Origin: Bacteroidales bacterium
Lineage (GTDB): Bacteria; Bacteroidota; Bacteroidia; Bacteroidales; GCA-2748055
Assembly: GCA_030589895.1 (NCBI GenBank)
Contig: JAUUZQ010000034.1
Location: forward strand, 1-34,871
Reading direction: 5' to 3'
Length of the DNA stretch: 34,871 nt
Of this stretch, positions 8,047-16,090 are shown in pieces. Both the position numbers and the translations under genes were made by a program. The stretch's first letter is position 1; each line of letters starts with the position of its first letter. The notes under the pieces are model-generated. The model was given only the letters and a program-made list of their open reading frames with translations, searched no databases and was not told the origin of the DNA.

Positions 8047-8865
8047 CTATCTCATCGGATTAAGATTCTCCTTCTTGATTTTCAACTCCTCTTTTGATAA
8101 CAGATCAGGAAATGGGTTATGCGGTTCCTGCTGGTACCAATATGCAACAGATGCCATATCATCCTGTAATGGCAAGTATCGTCCGCCGCTTTGCCATCCT
8201 AAACTCTGAATAGTTACTTTCAGGTCGGTTTCGAAACGGATCGGATCAAGAATATGCCAGCGATATTGTCCAATTTTTGTTTCATAGGATATATCAGGAT
8301 CACTGGTAAAATAATGAAATCCTGTATATGGACTATCAAACTCATCATACTGATTAACTCCCTCTTTATCCTGGCGCATACTGTAACCATATGATCCACA
8401 GAAATAGTCCTCTTCACCGGTACCGCAGATAGTAGGAAATTCAGCATCCCCATCCATGAAAAATTTTATTTCGCCTTCTCCCCACCATCCTTTGTCATAT
8501 GTTCCCCTGGCCAGGTATGTCCCAACATACTGACCCTTTCCCATGATGTTATCAACTATAGTATATACTTCCCCCTTTGGAAATGGGTGTAGCCTGTTAA
8601 ATTGAGCGTGAAAATACGCAGCATCGTCAGGTATATCAGTTAATGTATAATCTATCTGATAATATAATACGGCCCTTTTATCATCAATATTTTCCATCGT
8701 TATTTTGCACTTTTCACGAAAAGGCATCTGCCAATAACTGTTCAAGCCGCTTCCCGGATTTACACAAACTGCAAGTGAGTTAATTTGTGGTAAAAATGAG
8801 TTGCCCCATCCTGATGCAAAGAAATCTCCAACTGGAACCTCAACCGAGGGCTCTGTTTCATCACA
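8047..8865 (-). pseudogene. GH172 (DUF2961) gene, 5'-truncated
   Basis: The minus strand encodes the C-terminal two thirds of a DUF2961/GH172 protein: SVEVPVGDFFASGWGN, NSLAVCVNPGSGLNSYWQMP, GEGEIKFFMDGDAEFPTICG and TGEEDYFCGSYGY. GH172 enzymes act on fructofuranose- or arabinofuranose-containing glycans. The frame is open up to 8865, where a TAA at 8866-8868 stops it, and no ATG precedes the conserved part; a TTG at 8745 is inside the domain. About 100 or more N-terminal residues are missing, including conserved early motifs, so I call it a decayed gene and not a short functional protein. Confidence 0.72.
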
Positions 8866-8980
8866 TTATTATTTATTAGTACTTAGTTTCTTCGGCTAAT
8901 AATTTATTTTAACTCACAAGGATAAATTAATCATAGGTTCAACTATGGATGAATCCGAGTAAAAACAAACCTTACTACCC
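8866..8980. other. Intergenic gap at GH172 breakpoint
   Basis: About 115 AT-rich bases between the GH172 remnant and the end of the FNR-type gene. No reading frame or structured element was recognised; it must contain the breakpoint that removed the GH172 5' end. Confidence 0.4.
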
Positions 8981-9679
8981 CTACCCAAACCTTGCAATAT
9001 GCTCCAATTGCTTTTTATTCAAAACCTCTATCTTCCGCCCCTTGATCTTAATAATATCCTGTTCCTTGAACTGTCCCAAAATACGACTGGCACTTTCACG
9101 CGACATTCCGGATAAATCAGCAAGGTCGGTTCTGTTAATGGTTAATGTAAAATCGCGACTGAAATAGATCTCATTAACCAGGTATAGTAGTGAATCAGCA
9201 ATCCGCGCCTCCATATTCTTATAAATCACATTTGTGAGGCGAGTTGAGTATCTTTTCTGTGTGTGATTGTAATGCTTGATCAAGCGGGGAACGTTTTTCT
9301 TATCGCCAAGAATAATTGATTTAAAAGCCTTCAAATCTACCAAACACGCTTTAGAGTCTACTATGGCTGCACTTGAGCGATGTAACATATCATCTTCAAA
9401 AATTGAAGGAATATCAAGGAATTGAAATGGCTTGATCAATTCCAGAATAAATAGCTTTCCGTTATCACCCTCCACATATACCTTGGCCATCCCTGAAAGT
9501 AGAAAAATAAGATATTTCGATTCAGTACCTTGCTTATAAATAGTCTCTCCAGCTTTAAAGTTCACCTCCTTTTTATTAGCCCCTAAAAAGTCATACTCCT
9601 TCTCAGTCAGACTATTAAAAAAACACTGAGTTCGATGAATACAAATCGGACAATTAAGCTTTTGCATGTAATTGTGCAT
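8981..9679 (-). CDS. FNR-type iron-sulfur transcription regulator
   Basis: A 232-residue Crp/Fnr regulator with an N-terminal cysteine cluster Cys10-x2-Cys13-x5-Cys19 and a central Cys112. The spacing x2, x5 and 93 residues from Cys19 to Cys112 equals that of E. coli FNR (20, 23, 29, 122), strong evidence for an oxygen-sensitive [4Fe-4S] cluster. The cyclic-nucleotide-like beta barrel follows, then a C-terminal helix-turn-helix with recognition helix SRESASR (Glu195, Ser198, Arg199), the E--SR pattern that reads TTGAT half sites. It probably activates or represses anaerobic genes. It is transcribed away from the gene at 9757, with a palindrome between them. An in-frame ATG at 9667 is an alternative start. 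Confidence 0.9.
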   Translation of the reverse strand: MHNYMQKLNCPICIHRTQCFFNSLTEKEYDFLGANKKEVNFKAGETIYKQGTESKYLIFLLSGMAKVYVEGDNGKLFILELIKPFQFLDIPSIFEDDMLHRSSAAIVDSKACLVDLKAFKSIILGDKKNVPRLIKHYNHTQKRYSTRLTNVIYKNMEARIADSLLYLVNEIYFSRDFTLTINRTDLADLSGMSRESASRILGQFKEQDIIKIKGRKIEVLNKKQLEHIARFG

Positions 9680-9697
9680 ACCCTAATCTAATTCAAA

Positions 9698-9713
9698 TGT
9701 GAGATATCTCAAT
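9698..9713. promoter_or_regulatory. CRP/FNR-like operator between divergent genes
   Basis: TGTGAGATATCTCAAT contains the perfect palindrome TGAGATATCTCA (9700-9711) with AAA/TTT flanks. The TGTGA-N6-TCA layout resembles CRP-family sites. A TCACTTTG at 9736-9743 resembles the Bacteroidota -7 element TAnnTTTG with one mismatch; if used, the operator centre lies near -41.5 of the gene at 9757. On the other strand CACATTTG, adjacent to the site, could be the -7 of the regulator gene, giving autoregulation. The regulatory reading is inference. Confidence 0.5.
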
Positions 9714-9756
9714 TTATTTATGTAAACATATCATTTCACTTTGGTAGCAAATTGCT

Positions 9757-10533
9757 ATGGCAGGAACTAATTTTAGCCCTCGAATCGTAAAGCTAAATAA
9801 ATTGAGTGATTTAATGTTTAAATTTGGAACTATTCTAAAGCGGGAGACTCTTTCAAATGCTCCCCTTCCCTTCAAATCCAAATTCCTGATATTACATTCC
9901 AGTGACCCATATCCCGGGTATTATTGCTCTGAGGCTTACCCTACCGACAACAGTTGTAAAGAGTTTTCATATTATATTCCATTTAGTAATAATTACTTCG
10001 GTGATGAAGAATTACTATGCCGAATCAGTTTGGAAATCCAATCTGAAATATCCATAAAAATCTGTCCCTCAGTAATCCGAACAAAGGATGAAAATTTACG
10101 TGCTTTTCGGGTAAAAGAGATCGATCCTGAGCAACTTCCTGCAATTTTTGAATTGCTCAATAAAAAAGGCATTACACTGCTCAAAAACAAAATCACTAAA
10201 AGTTTTCTGGGTCACATCCATCTTAAAGGATTTTTTGAGATTCGTCAAATTAGTGAAGGTATATTTGAAAATACTGAATCGAATGGACTCTATTACCTGC
10301 AAATTCCAGCGTCACTGGATTGGAAAATTTTTGAAAACCTGATAACCTACCAAAAATCAAATAGCAAATTCCGCAACTTCGATGCTGCTATAGGGTACTG
10401 GGTAGAAAAGCCATCTTTCCATGATTTCCTCAGGATTTATGGGACAAATCTGGAACTCAAACAATTGATTGAAATTCATAAAGAATTTCTCAAGAATCTT
10501 AAAAAGCACCATAAACAAGGGATTTTGATATAA
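9757..10533 (+). CDS. Unrecognised protein between FNR and mbx-like operon
   Basis: A 258-residue soluble protein without signal peptide or membrane segment. Visible features are a PYPGYYCSEAYPTDN loop, mixed alpha/beta character, and a lysine-rich C-terminal helix ending KNLKKHHKQGILI. I do not recognise the family. It is divergent from the FNR-type gene, and its stop lies 10 bases before the mrpE start, so it may be the first gene of the following operon. A cytoplasmic accessory or sensory role is possible only by context. Confidence 0.65.
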   Translation: MAGTNFSPRIVKLNKLSDLMFKFGTILKRETLSNAPLPFKSKFLILHSSDPYPGYYCSEAYPTDNSCKEFSYYIPFSNNYFGDEELLCRISLEIQSEISIKICPSVIRTKDENLRAFRVKEIDPEQLPAIFELLNKKGITLLKNKITKSFLGHIHLKGFFEIRQISEGIFENTESNGLYYLQIPASLDWKIFENLITYQKSNSKFRNFDAAIGYWVEKPSFHDFLRIYGTNLELKQLIEIHKEFLKNLKKHHKQGILI

Positions 10534-10538
10534 ATCAA
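10525..10538. promoter_or_regulatory. Perfect FNR box TTGAT-N4-ATCAA
   Basis: TTGATATAAATCAA matches the FNR consensus at all ten defined positions. It overlaps the stop codon of the preceding gene and ends 5 bases before the mrpE ATG. The nearby FNR-type regulator has the recognition residues for this site. The position is odd: a class II promoter would start inside mrpE, so the site may act as a repressor site or be fortuitous. Confidence 0.45.
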
Positions 10539-10543
10539 ATCAT

Positions 10544-11038
10544 ATGAAAATAAAAGCAATAAGCATCATATTTGTAATTCTGTTTGCAGTCTGGTTGATC
10601 CTCAACAATTCTGTATCAATAGAATACCTGATATCCGGAGCCGCAATAGCACTCCTCATATCATTTGGATTTTGCAAGGAGTGTGCCGTATTCAATGATC
10701 TTAGAATTACACCAAAAGCATTCATTTACACATTTATTTTCCTGAGCGTTTTCCTTTGGGAATTAATAAAGGCAAACTTTGTGATGGCTAAAACAGTTTT
10801 AAGTCCATCACTTCCTATTAATCCCGGGATCGTCAGAGCTGATACTACCCTGAAATCAAAAATGGCACGTCTGATTCTTGCCAATGCCATTACCCTCACT
10901 CCCGGAACATTCACGATAGATATTATCGGTGATACACTTTATATCCATTGTGTAAACGTAAATATTGATGATACAGAGGAATATGGAAAACAAGCAGTAC
11001 GAAAATTTGAAAAATATCTGGAGGTAATATATGGCTAA
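10544..11038 (+). CDS. mrpE: MrpE/MbxA-like antiporter subunit
   Basis: A 164-residue MrpE-family protein. Two or three helices occupy the first half (AISIIFVILFAVWLILN, then AFIYTFIFLSVFLWELI). The family block follows: INPGIVRADTTLKSK, ARLILANAITLTPGTFTIDI and a C-terminal soluble part. MrpE-like subunits belong to the cation/proton module of Mrp antiporters and of MBH/MBS complexes. It opens the compact operon here and overlaps the next gene by 8 bases. No other Met occurs early, supporting the start at 10544. Confidence 0.88.
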   Translation: MKIKAISIIFVILFAVWLILNNSVSIEYLISGAAIALLISFGFCKECAVFNDLRITPKAFIYTFIFLSVFLWELIKANFVMAKTVLSPSLPINPGIVRADTTLKSKMARLILANAITLTPGTFTIDIIGDTLYIHCVNVNIDDTEEYGKQAVRKFEKYLEVIYG

Positions 11039-11291
11039 TACACTATTTACAATCGCTATGTTAATCGTCGGTTTATCATTTCTACTGGTAACCGTTCGCT
11101 TTCTTTTAGGTCCAAGTGTTGTCGACAGAGTGGTAGCACTCGATGTCCTCACCATCAGCAGTATCGGACTCATTGTCCTTCTTGCACATTTCCTCGATAG
11201 AGTAATATATGTGGATGTCTCCATTGTATACGCAATACTAAGTTTCATTGGAGTAATTGTCATTGCAAAATATCTTGAAAGAAGTTTATAA
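11031..11291 (+). CDS. mrpF: MrpF/MbxB-like antiporter subunit
   Basis: An 86-residue membrane protein with three helices, the size and layout of MrpF. The conserved LLGPSVVDRVVALDVLT loop lies between helices one and two. A GGAGG Shine-Dalgarno sequence, rare in this window, lies 7 bases before the ATG, inside the end of mrpE. It is part of the small-subunit set E-F-G that builds the Na+/H+ translocation module. Confidence 0.9.
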   Translation: MANTLFTIAMLIVGLSFLLVTVRFLLGPSVVDRVVALDVLTISSIGLIVLLAHFLDRVIYVDVSIVYAILSFIGVIVIAKYLERSL

Positions 11292-11293
11292 CT

Positions 11294-11650
11294 ATGGAAC
11301 ATTTAAAAATAGCCGGGGCCATCATTACCCTGATCGGTTCACTCTTCGTTCTCTTTGCAGCCATAGGACTGCTCAGGATGCCTGATATATATAACCGTAT
11401 CCAGGCCGGAACGAAAGCTTCAACGCTGGGATCAATTCTCACGCTTCTTGGTATTGGACTTTACCATCCCGATTGGCTGCTGAAGATTATGTTGCTTATC
11501 GTATTTATTGTAATCTCTAACCCGGTTTCATCTCATGTCCTGGGAAGGGCAGCTCACTTTGCAGGTATTCTGCCTTCAGAAAAAACACATACCAACAAAT
11601 TGAAAGAAGATACCCTGGAAACCCCAACCACTAAAGAAGAGAAGAAATGA
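11294..11650 (+). CDS. mrpG: MrpG/MbxC-like antiporter subunit
   Basis: A 118-residue membrane protein with three helices and the MrpG signature LLRMPDIYNRIQAGTKASTLG, followed by LLIVFIVISNPVSSHVLGRAA. A charged tail of about 25 residues with Lys and Thr follows. The start lies 2 bases after the mrpF stop and the end overlaps the next gene by 4 bases, indicating translational coupling. Confidence 0.9.
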   Translation: MEHLKIAGAIITLIGSLFVLFAAIGLLRMPDIYNRIQAGTKASTLGSILTLLGIGLYHPDWLLKIMLLIVFIVISNPVSSHVLGRAAHFAGILPSEKTHTNKLKEDTLETPTTKEEKK

Positions 11651-11898
11651 TACATGTAATAATTATAATACTGCTGTCAGTAGTAATGATCGTTATGGCC
11701 TTTGTTGCCATACATCATAAAAACCTTCAGGTTGCTGTCATAGCTTCCGGAATCATTAGTCTGTTTGCATCTGTAATCTATATTTTTTTGGCGGCACCTG
11801 ATGTGGCCATCACAGAAGCATCGATTGGAAGTGTAATCACAGTTAGTATTTTCTTTTATGTCTTAAATAAAATTCGTCATGAAGATATTAAGAAGTAG
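11647..11898 (+). CDS. MbhD-type (DUF4040) subunit
   Basis: An 83-residue, three-helix protein of the MbhD/DUF4040 type, equivalent to a C-terminal part of MrpA. The landmark is FLAAPDVAITEASIGSVIT, present in MrpA, MbhD and NuoJ-like proteins. In the MBH and MBS complexes this subunit links the antiporter and the redox arm. A free-standing MbhD points to an MBH/MBS-type module and not a plain Mrp antiporter, where the segment is part of MrpA. Confidence 0.85.
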   Translation: MIHVIIIILLSVVMIVMAFVAIHHKNLQVAVIASGIISLFASVIYIFLAAPDVAITEASIGSVITVSIFFYVLNKIRHEDIKK

Positions 11899-12586
11899 CG
11901 CTCTGCTCATAGTCGTCGGGTTCATGGCCTGGATGATGTTCAATCTTTACGTAACATATGATAGCCGGACTGAATTAAACGATGTGGCAGCATATTACGC
12001 AGAAGAAGGACTTAGCGAAGTTGGTGCCGCCAACCTGGTTACATCGATTGTAGTTACATACAGGGGACTTGATACGCTTGGTGAAGTAACCATACTTTTC
12101 CTCACCGCTGCAATTATTGGTCTGCTGCTGAAAACAGAAAAAGGGACAAGGACAACACCTGTCAGAGAATCCAGTGAGTTTCTAATGACCGGGGCCAGAA
12201 TATTAATTCCGGTGATCACCATGATTGGTGTATACATCTTTATCAACGGACACTTAAGCCCCGGAGGTGGTTTTCAGGGAGGTGCCATACTGGCTTCAAC
12301 ATTCATTCTCTTGCTGATGTCTATTTCCAATAAAAAAATCGGACATCGTCTCCTGGATTATACAGAAGCAATATCAGGATTATCGTTTATCCTGATTGGT
12401 GTGCTGGGGATAATTCTTGCTGCAGGCTTCCTCGATAATAAAATATTTTCACTGGGAACCTTTGGGACACTGTTAAGCGCCGGTACCATACCGATTATTT
12501 ATAGTCTGGTTGGCCTGAAAGTAGGTGCTGAATTATCGAATATAATTCTGGAATTTAATCAGATTCAGGGAGACGAAGACCACTAA
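11879..12586 (+). CDS. mrpB: MbhE-MrpB fusion subunit
   Basis: A 235-residue protein with two recognisable parts. Residues 1-90 match MbhE, the other MrpA-tail piece, with the segment NLVTSIVVTYRGLDTLGEV (52-70). Residues 100-235 are MrpB/MbhF, with GHLSPGGGFQGG (124-135) and four helices. In Pyrococcus MBH, E and F are separate genes. The gene overlaps the MbhD gene by 20 bases and ends in an acidic QGDEDH tail. Confidence 0.87.
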   Translation: MKILRSSALLIVVGFMAWMMFNLYVTYDSRTELNDVAAYYAEEGLSEVGAANLVTSIVVTYRGLDTLGEVTILFLTAAIIGLLLKTEKGTRTTPVRESSEFLMTGARILIPVITMIGVYIFINGHLSPGGGFQGGAILASTFILLLMSISNKKIGHRLLDYTEAISGLSFILIGVLGIILAAGFLDNKIFSLGTFGTLLSAGTIPIIYSLVGLKVGAELSNIILEFNQIQGDEDH

Positions 12587-12603
12587 AAATAAACTATAGA
12601 CAG

Positions 12604-12975
12604 ATGAAACTATTTGAAATAGAATATATCAGTTTAATTGCCGGCTTCATACTGCTGATCGTCGGATTGTGGGGGATCATCTCCCAGAGGAACATTATCA
12701 AAATGATCATCAGTTTCAGTATCCTGGATACAAGTGTACACCTGCTTCTTGTAGCTGTCGGGTATATCAGAAACCGAACTGCACCAATTATTGACTCCTC
12801 AGTAAACAAGCTAAATGCCGCAAATGAGATTACAGACCCACTGCCACAAGCACTGGTCCTTACTGCAATTGTTATTGGAGTTGGAATTACAGCTCTCTTG
12901 CTCACATATGCACTCAAACTGTTCAGGCAGAATAGCTCATTAGAAATTAACCAATATAAATCACTAAAATGGTAA
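12604..12975 (+). CDS. mrpC: MrpC/NuoK-like subunit
   Basis: A 123-residue, three-helix NuoK/MrpC/MbhG homologue. Landmarks are GLWGIISQRNIIKMIISFSI, in place of the NuoK GLYGLLTRRNLI motif, and DPLPQALVLTAIVIGVGITALLL, the MrpC block. Polar residues in helices two and three belong to the proton or sodium path in this family. It overlaps the next gene by 7 bases. Confidence 0.9.
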   Translation: MKLFEIEYISLIAGFILLIVGLWGIISQRNIIKMIISFSILDTSVHLLLVAVGYIRNRTAPIIDSSVNKLNAANEITDPLPQALVLTAIVIGVGITALLLTYALKLFRQNSSLEINQYKSLKW

Positions 12976-15900
12976 ACCCCATATATATTGTTGCCGTACT
13001 GTTGGGAACAGCATTCTTGCTGGGATTATTCAGAAAAAAGGGAACTGGTATCATTGCCTTAGTGGCTCTCGCATTTCCGGTTTTTGTCTCAGCCAGCTGG
13101 TTTTTCCATTTTTTATCAGGAAATACAGAGGTACTGAATTTCTTCACAGCCGGAGCAAAACCACCCTTCTCCATTAACCTGCAACTGGGAATTGAAGAAG
13201 CACTGTTTACCATGGTCATTAATGTTCTTGGTTTTCTGGGCTACACCTACCTCTACCGCGATTTCAAAGAACAGGGAATAAAAAGTACTGTACTATTCCT
13301 GATCCTGATAATGGGACTGAATGTCCTCATCATGTCGAGAGATATTTTCAACCTTTTTGTATTTCTGGAGATTGTCTCTATCGCCATAGCAGGTCTGATC
13401 TATCTTAAAAGAGGAGCCGACACTGCTATCGCCGGATTCAAATATCTTATTGCCCTGGGTGTTATTTCAACATTCCTGCTTATCGGAATCGCCTTCTTCT
13501 ATCTCTTTAGCGGCACACTGAATATCGATGATTTTCTCAATAGCAATCTGCCTGCTGTAAAGGGAATGTCAATGGCTGTATTTCTGATATTAATGGCCAT
13601 TCTGCTCGAATTGAAACCTTTTCCAGCTAATGGATGGGCGCTTGATGTCTACCAGGCTGCACACCCTGGTATTAGTGCAATGATCTCTTCAGGAACAGCT
13701 ACTGCATCTATCTTTTTGCTATATAAGCTTTTACCATTGAGTTCAATCGACTGGCTACCATATATTTCTATCATTGGTGCGATTACATTTATAGGATCTA
13801 ACCTGCTGGGAATTGCGCAAAAAGACAGCAATAGATTACTGGGATACTCATCCGTTGGACAAATCGGACTTATGCTGATCATTATCGGAATGGCGCCACA
13901 ACTGGGAGAACATTTTAACCTTATCTTCCTCACAGTATTTATCAGTCATTTTCTTGCAAAAGCAGGTCTTTTCTGGATCTCCGGCATCATTAAAAAGGAT
14001 AATATTCGTCAGTGGTCAGTGCTGAGAAAAAACAAATTGCTGCTTTTCATGTTCGGATTCTTTCTGCTCACACTACTTGGATTTCCTCCATTCCCATCCT
14101 TCTATGGAAAATGGCAACTTATCATGGAACTTGCACATGGGAGTCAATTCATCTGGCTGGCACTGATACTTGCAGGTTCATTCTTTGAAGGCATGTACCT
14201 CATCAGATGGTTTGGTTTCGCAATGAAAGAAAAAGATGAGAGTGAAGAAAAACTAACTATTCATTGGGAAAAAATGATTCCTCCGGTAATCTTTACAGTA
14301 TTTGTGATGGGGGCTTCATATTTCGCCAATAATTCATCAGATTATGGTCACACGCTAAACCTTATTCCAATCTATTTTGTTATCGCCCTTTTCTTGCTCG
14401 ACTTCCTTCCTGCATTTGTAAAAAATAGCCTGGTGATAGCCAGTATGATAATATATTCCATTCTGCTTTATCCTGATATATCAGACGATACACTGCGATT
14501 GGTATTTGCCGGTATCTTTATGATTGGTGGTGTTCTTACACTCTTTGCCGGATACTCGGTCAAAGGAAAACGGGAAGGATTTTTCCCATTCGTTGTAATG
14601 ATGTATGCCGGTCTTATCGGCCTTATTGAAGCAGAAAATCTATTCCAGTTTTTCTTCGCCTGGGAAATCATGACACTGGGATCCTATTTCCTCATTCTTA
14701 GAGGAAAGAAAAGTATAAAACATGCATTCAACTACATGTTGTTTTCACTGGGAGGTGCTTATCTTATCTTCATTGGATTTGCCCTCTCCTATTTCGGACA
14801 GGACTCACTTGATCTCAGCATCATCTCAGCTACAACGCTACCTGGATGGACTTACACACTGCTGGCCATTGGATTCCTGACGAAAACTGCAGCTATCGGA
14901 CTACATATCTGGCTACCGGGAGCACATGCTGAAGCTGAATCTGATGTCTCCCCAATGGTATCTGGTATACTGCTGAAAGCCGGTGCATTCGGACTGATAT
15001 TGCTATTCCTTTTAATGGGAGCTGAACAATCTGAACAACATTCATTGTTATATATACTGGGTTGGCTAGGTGCAATTACCGCTGTGGGTGGAAACCTGCT
15101 TGCCGTATTCCAGGAAGATGCCAAACGCTTACTGGCATATTCCAGTGTTGGAAACCTTGGGTATATTTTGTTTGCACTTGCCTTCATGACCAACGTAGGT
15201 TGGCTGACTGCAATAACCTATTCCATTAACCACTTCTTATTTAAAACACTGCTCTTCCTTGCAATTGGAGGTGTGGTTATGCGTGTAAAAACACATAATA
15301 TGTATGAAATGGGAGGCCTGATCAAGAAAATGCCATGGAGTTTCATTGCAGTTCTGATCGGTATCATAACCCTTGCGGGTATACCTCCATTAGCTGGTTA
15401 TGGTGGAAAATGGTTGTTCTATAATGCAGTATTGACAAAAGGATGGTACTTCCAGGGAGCTTTGATCTTCTTCTCCGGAACCATTGCTTTCCTCTATGCT
15501 TTTAAACTAATATATTCAGTATTTCTCGGTCAGCCAAAGGATAAATTCCGTAATGTAAAAGAGGCTCCAATCTGGTACCTCATCCCACAATTTATCCTGA
15601 TGATCGGTATTATGGTCTTCTCAGCGCGTCCTGATCTGATCCTGAAACCAATTGGCACCATGCTGTCACAAAGTAACTATTTCCCTACTGATCCGCTAAA
15701 CTGGGAAGATGTTACAGCTACTACAAATCTGGGTTACTGGAGTGGATATAAAATTATGATTGTCATTGGTGTGATGTTCGTCGTGCTATTGGGCTGGCTG
15801 ATGATTATGAGTCGCAAAGCTCAGAAAATTAAACAATTCAACATTGTATATGCTGGTGAAAGACCATTCACTCCCGGGACAACACACTTTTCACACAATA

Positions 15901-16088
15901 TGTTTTCCAATTATTATAAAGCAATTGGATTCCTCTCATGGCCTGTTGCAACTGGTTTCTGGAATGGGGTGAATTTATTTACTCATAATGTGGCTGATAA
16001 CATACGAAGAATATACTCCGGTAACGGACAAACATATATTGTACACATCATGATTTATACGATTGTTATTTACCTGCTAATGTTTTAA
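12969..16088 (+). CDS. Fused double MrpD-like pump subunit (H-H')
   Basis: A 1039-residue membrane protein made of two consecutive MrpD/NuoM/NuoN-like antiporter units, against about 500 residues for one. Unit 1 (about 1-500) has the TM5 glutamate Glu134, the TM7 lysine Lys216 and Lys381 in FYGKW, but its TM8 segment SGTATASIFLLYK (241-253) lacks the lysine seen in most homologues. Unit 2 (about 505-900, then a C-terminal extension) has Glu566, Lys639, Lys670, Lys759 and Lys814, the full set. The tail (about 900-1039) holds extra helices and a polar loop. Archaeal mbx encodes two separate proteins, H and H'. The two pumps would double ion transport per electron pair. Start ATG at 12969, within the end of mrpC. 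Confidence 0.9.
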   Translation: MVNPIYIVAVLLGTAFLLGLFRKKGTGIIALVALAFPVFVSASWFFHFLSGNTEVLNFFTAGAKPPFSINLQLGIEEALFTMVINVLGFLGYTYLYRDFKEQGIKSTVLFLILIMGLNVLIMSRDIFNLFVFLEIVSIAIAGLIYLKRGADTAIAGFKYLIALGVISTFLLIGIAFFYLFSGTLNIDDFLNSNLPAVKGMSMAVFLILMAILLELKPFPANGWALDVYQAAHPGISAMISSGTATASIFLLYKLLPLSSIDWLPYISIIGAITFIGSNLLGIAQKDSNRLLGYSSVGQIGLMLIIIGMAPQLGEHFNLIFLTVFISHFLAKAGLFWISGIIKKDNIRQWSVLRKNKLLLFMFGFFLLTLLGFPPFPSFYGKWQLIMELAHGSQFIWLALILAGSFFEGMYLIRWFGFAMKEKDESEEKLTIHWEKMIPPVIFTVFVMGASYFANNSSDYGHTLNLIPIYFVIALFLLDFLPAFVKNSLVIASMIIYSILLYPDISDDTLRLVFAGIFMIGGVLTLFAGYSVKGKREGFFPFVVMMYAGLIGLIEAENLFQFFFAWEIMTLGSYFLILRGKKSIKHAFNYMLFSLGGAYLIFIGFALSYFGQDSLDLSIISATTLPGWTYTLLAIGFLTKTAAIGLHIWLPGAHAEAESDVSPMVSGILLKAGAFGLILLFLLMGAEQSEQHSLLYILGWLGAITAVGGNLLAVFQEDAKRLLAYSSVGNLGYILFALAFMTNVGWLTAITYSINHFLFKTLLFLAIGGVVMRVKTHNMYEMGGLIKKMPWSFIAVLIGIITLAGIPPLAGYGGKWLFYNAVLTKGWYFQGALIFFSGTIAFLYAFKLIYSVFLGQPKDKFRNVKEAPIWYLIPQFILMIGIMVFSARPDLILKPIGTMLSQSNYFPTDPLNWEDVTATTNLGYWSGYKIMIVIGVMFVVLLGWLMIMSRKAQKIKQFNIVYAGERPFTPGTTHFSHNMFSNYYKAIGFLSWPVATGFWNGVNLFTHNVADNIRRIYSGNGQTYIVHIMIYTIVIYLLMF

Positions 16089-16090
16089 TT

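Noticed and set aside
14852..15193. Minus-strand frame of 113 residues
   Set aside because: It is antisense to the well-supported pump subunit and has no homology signal.
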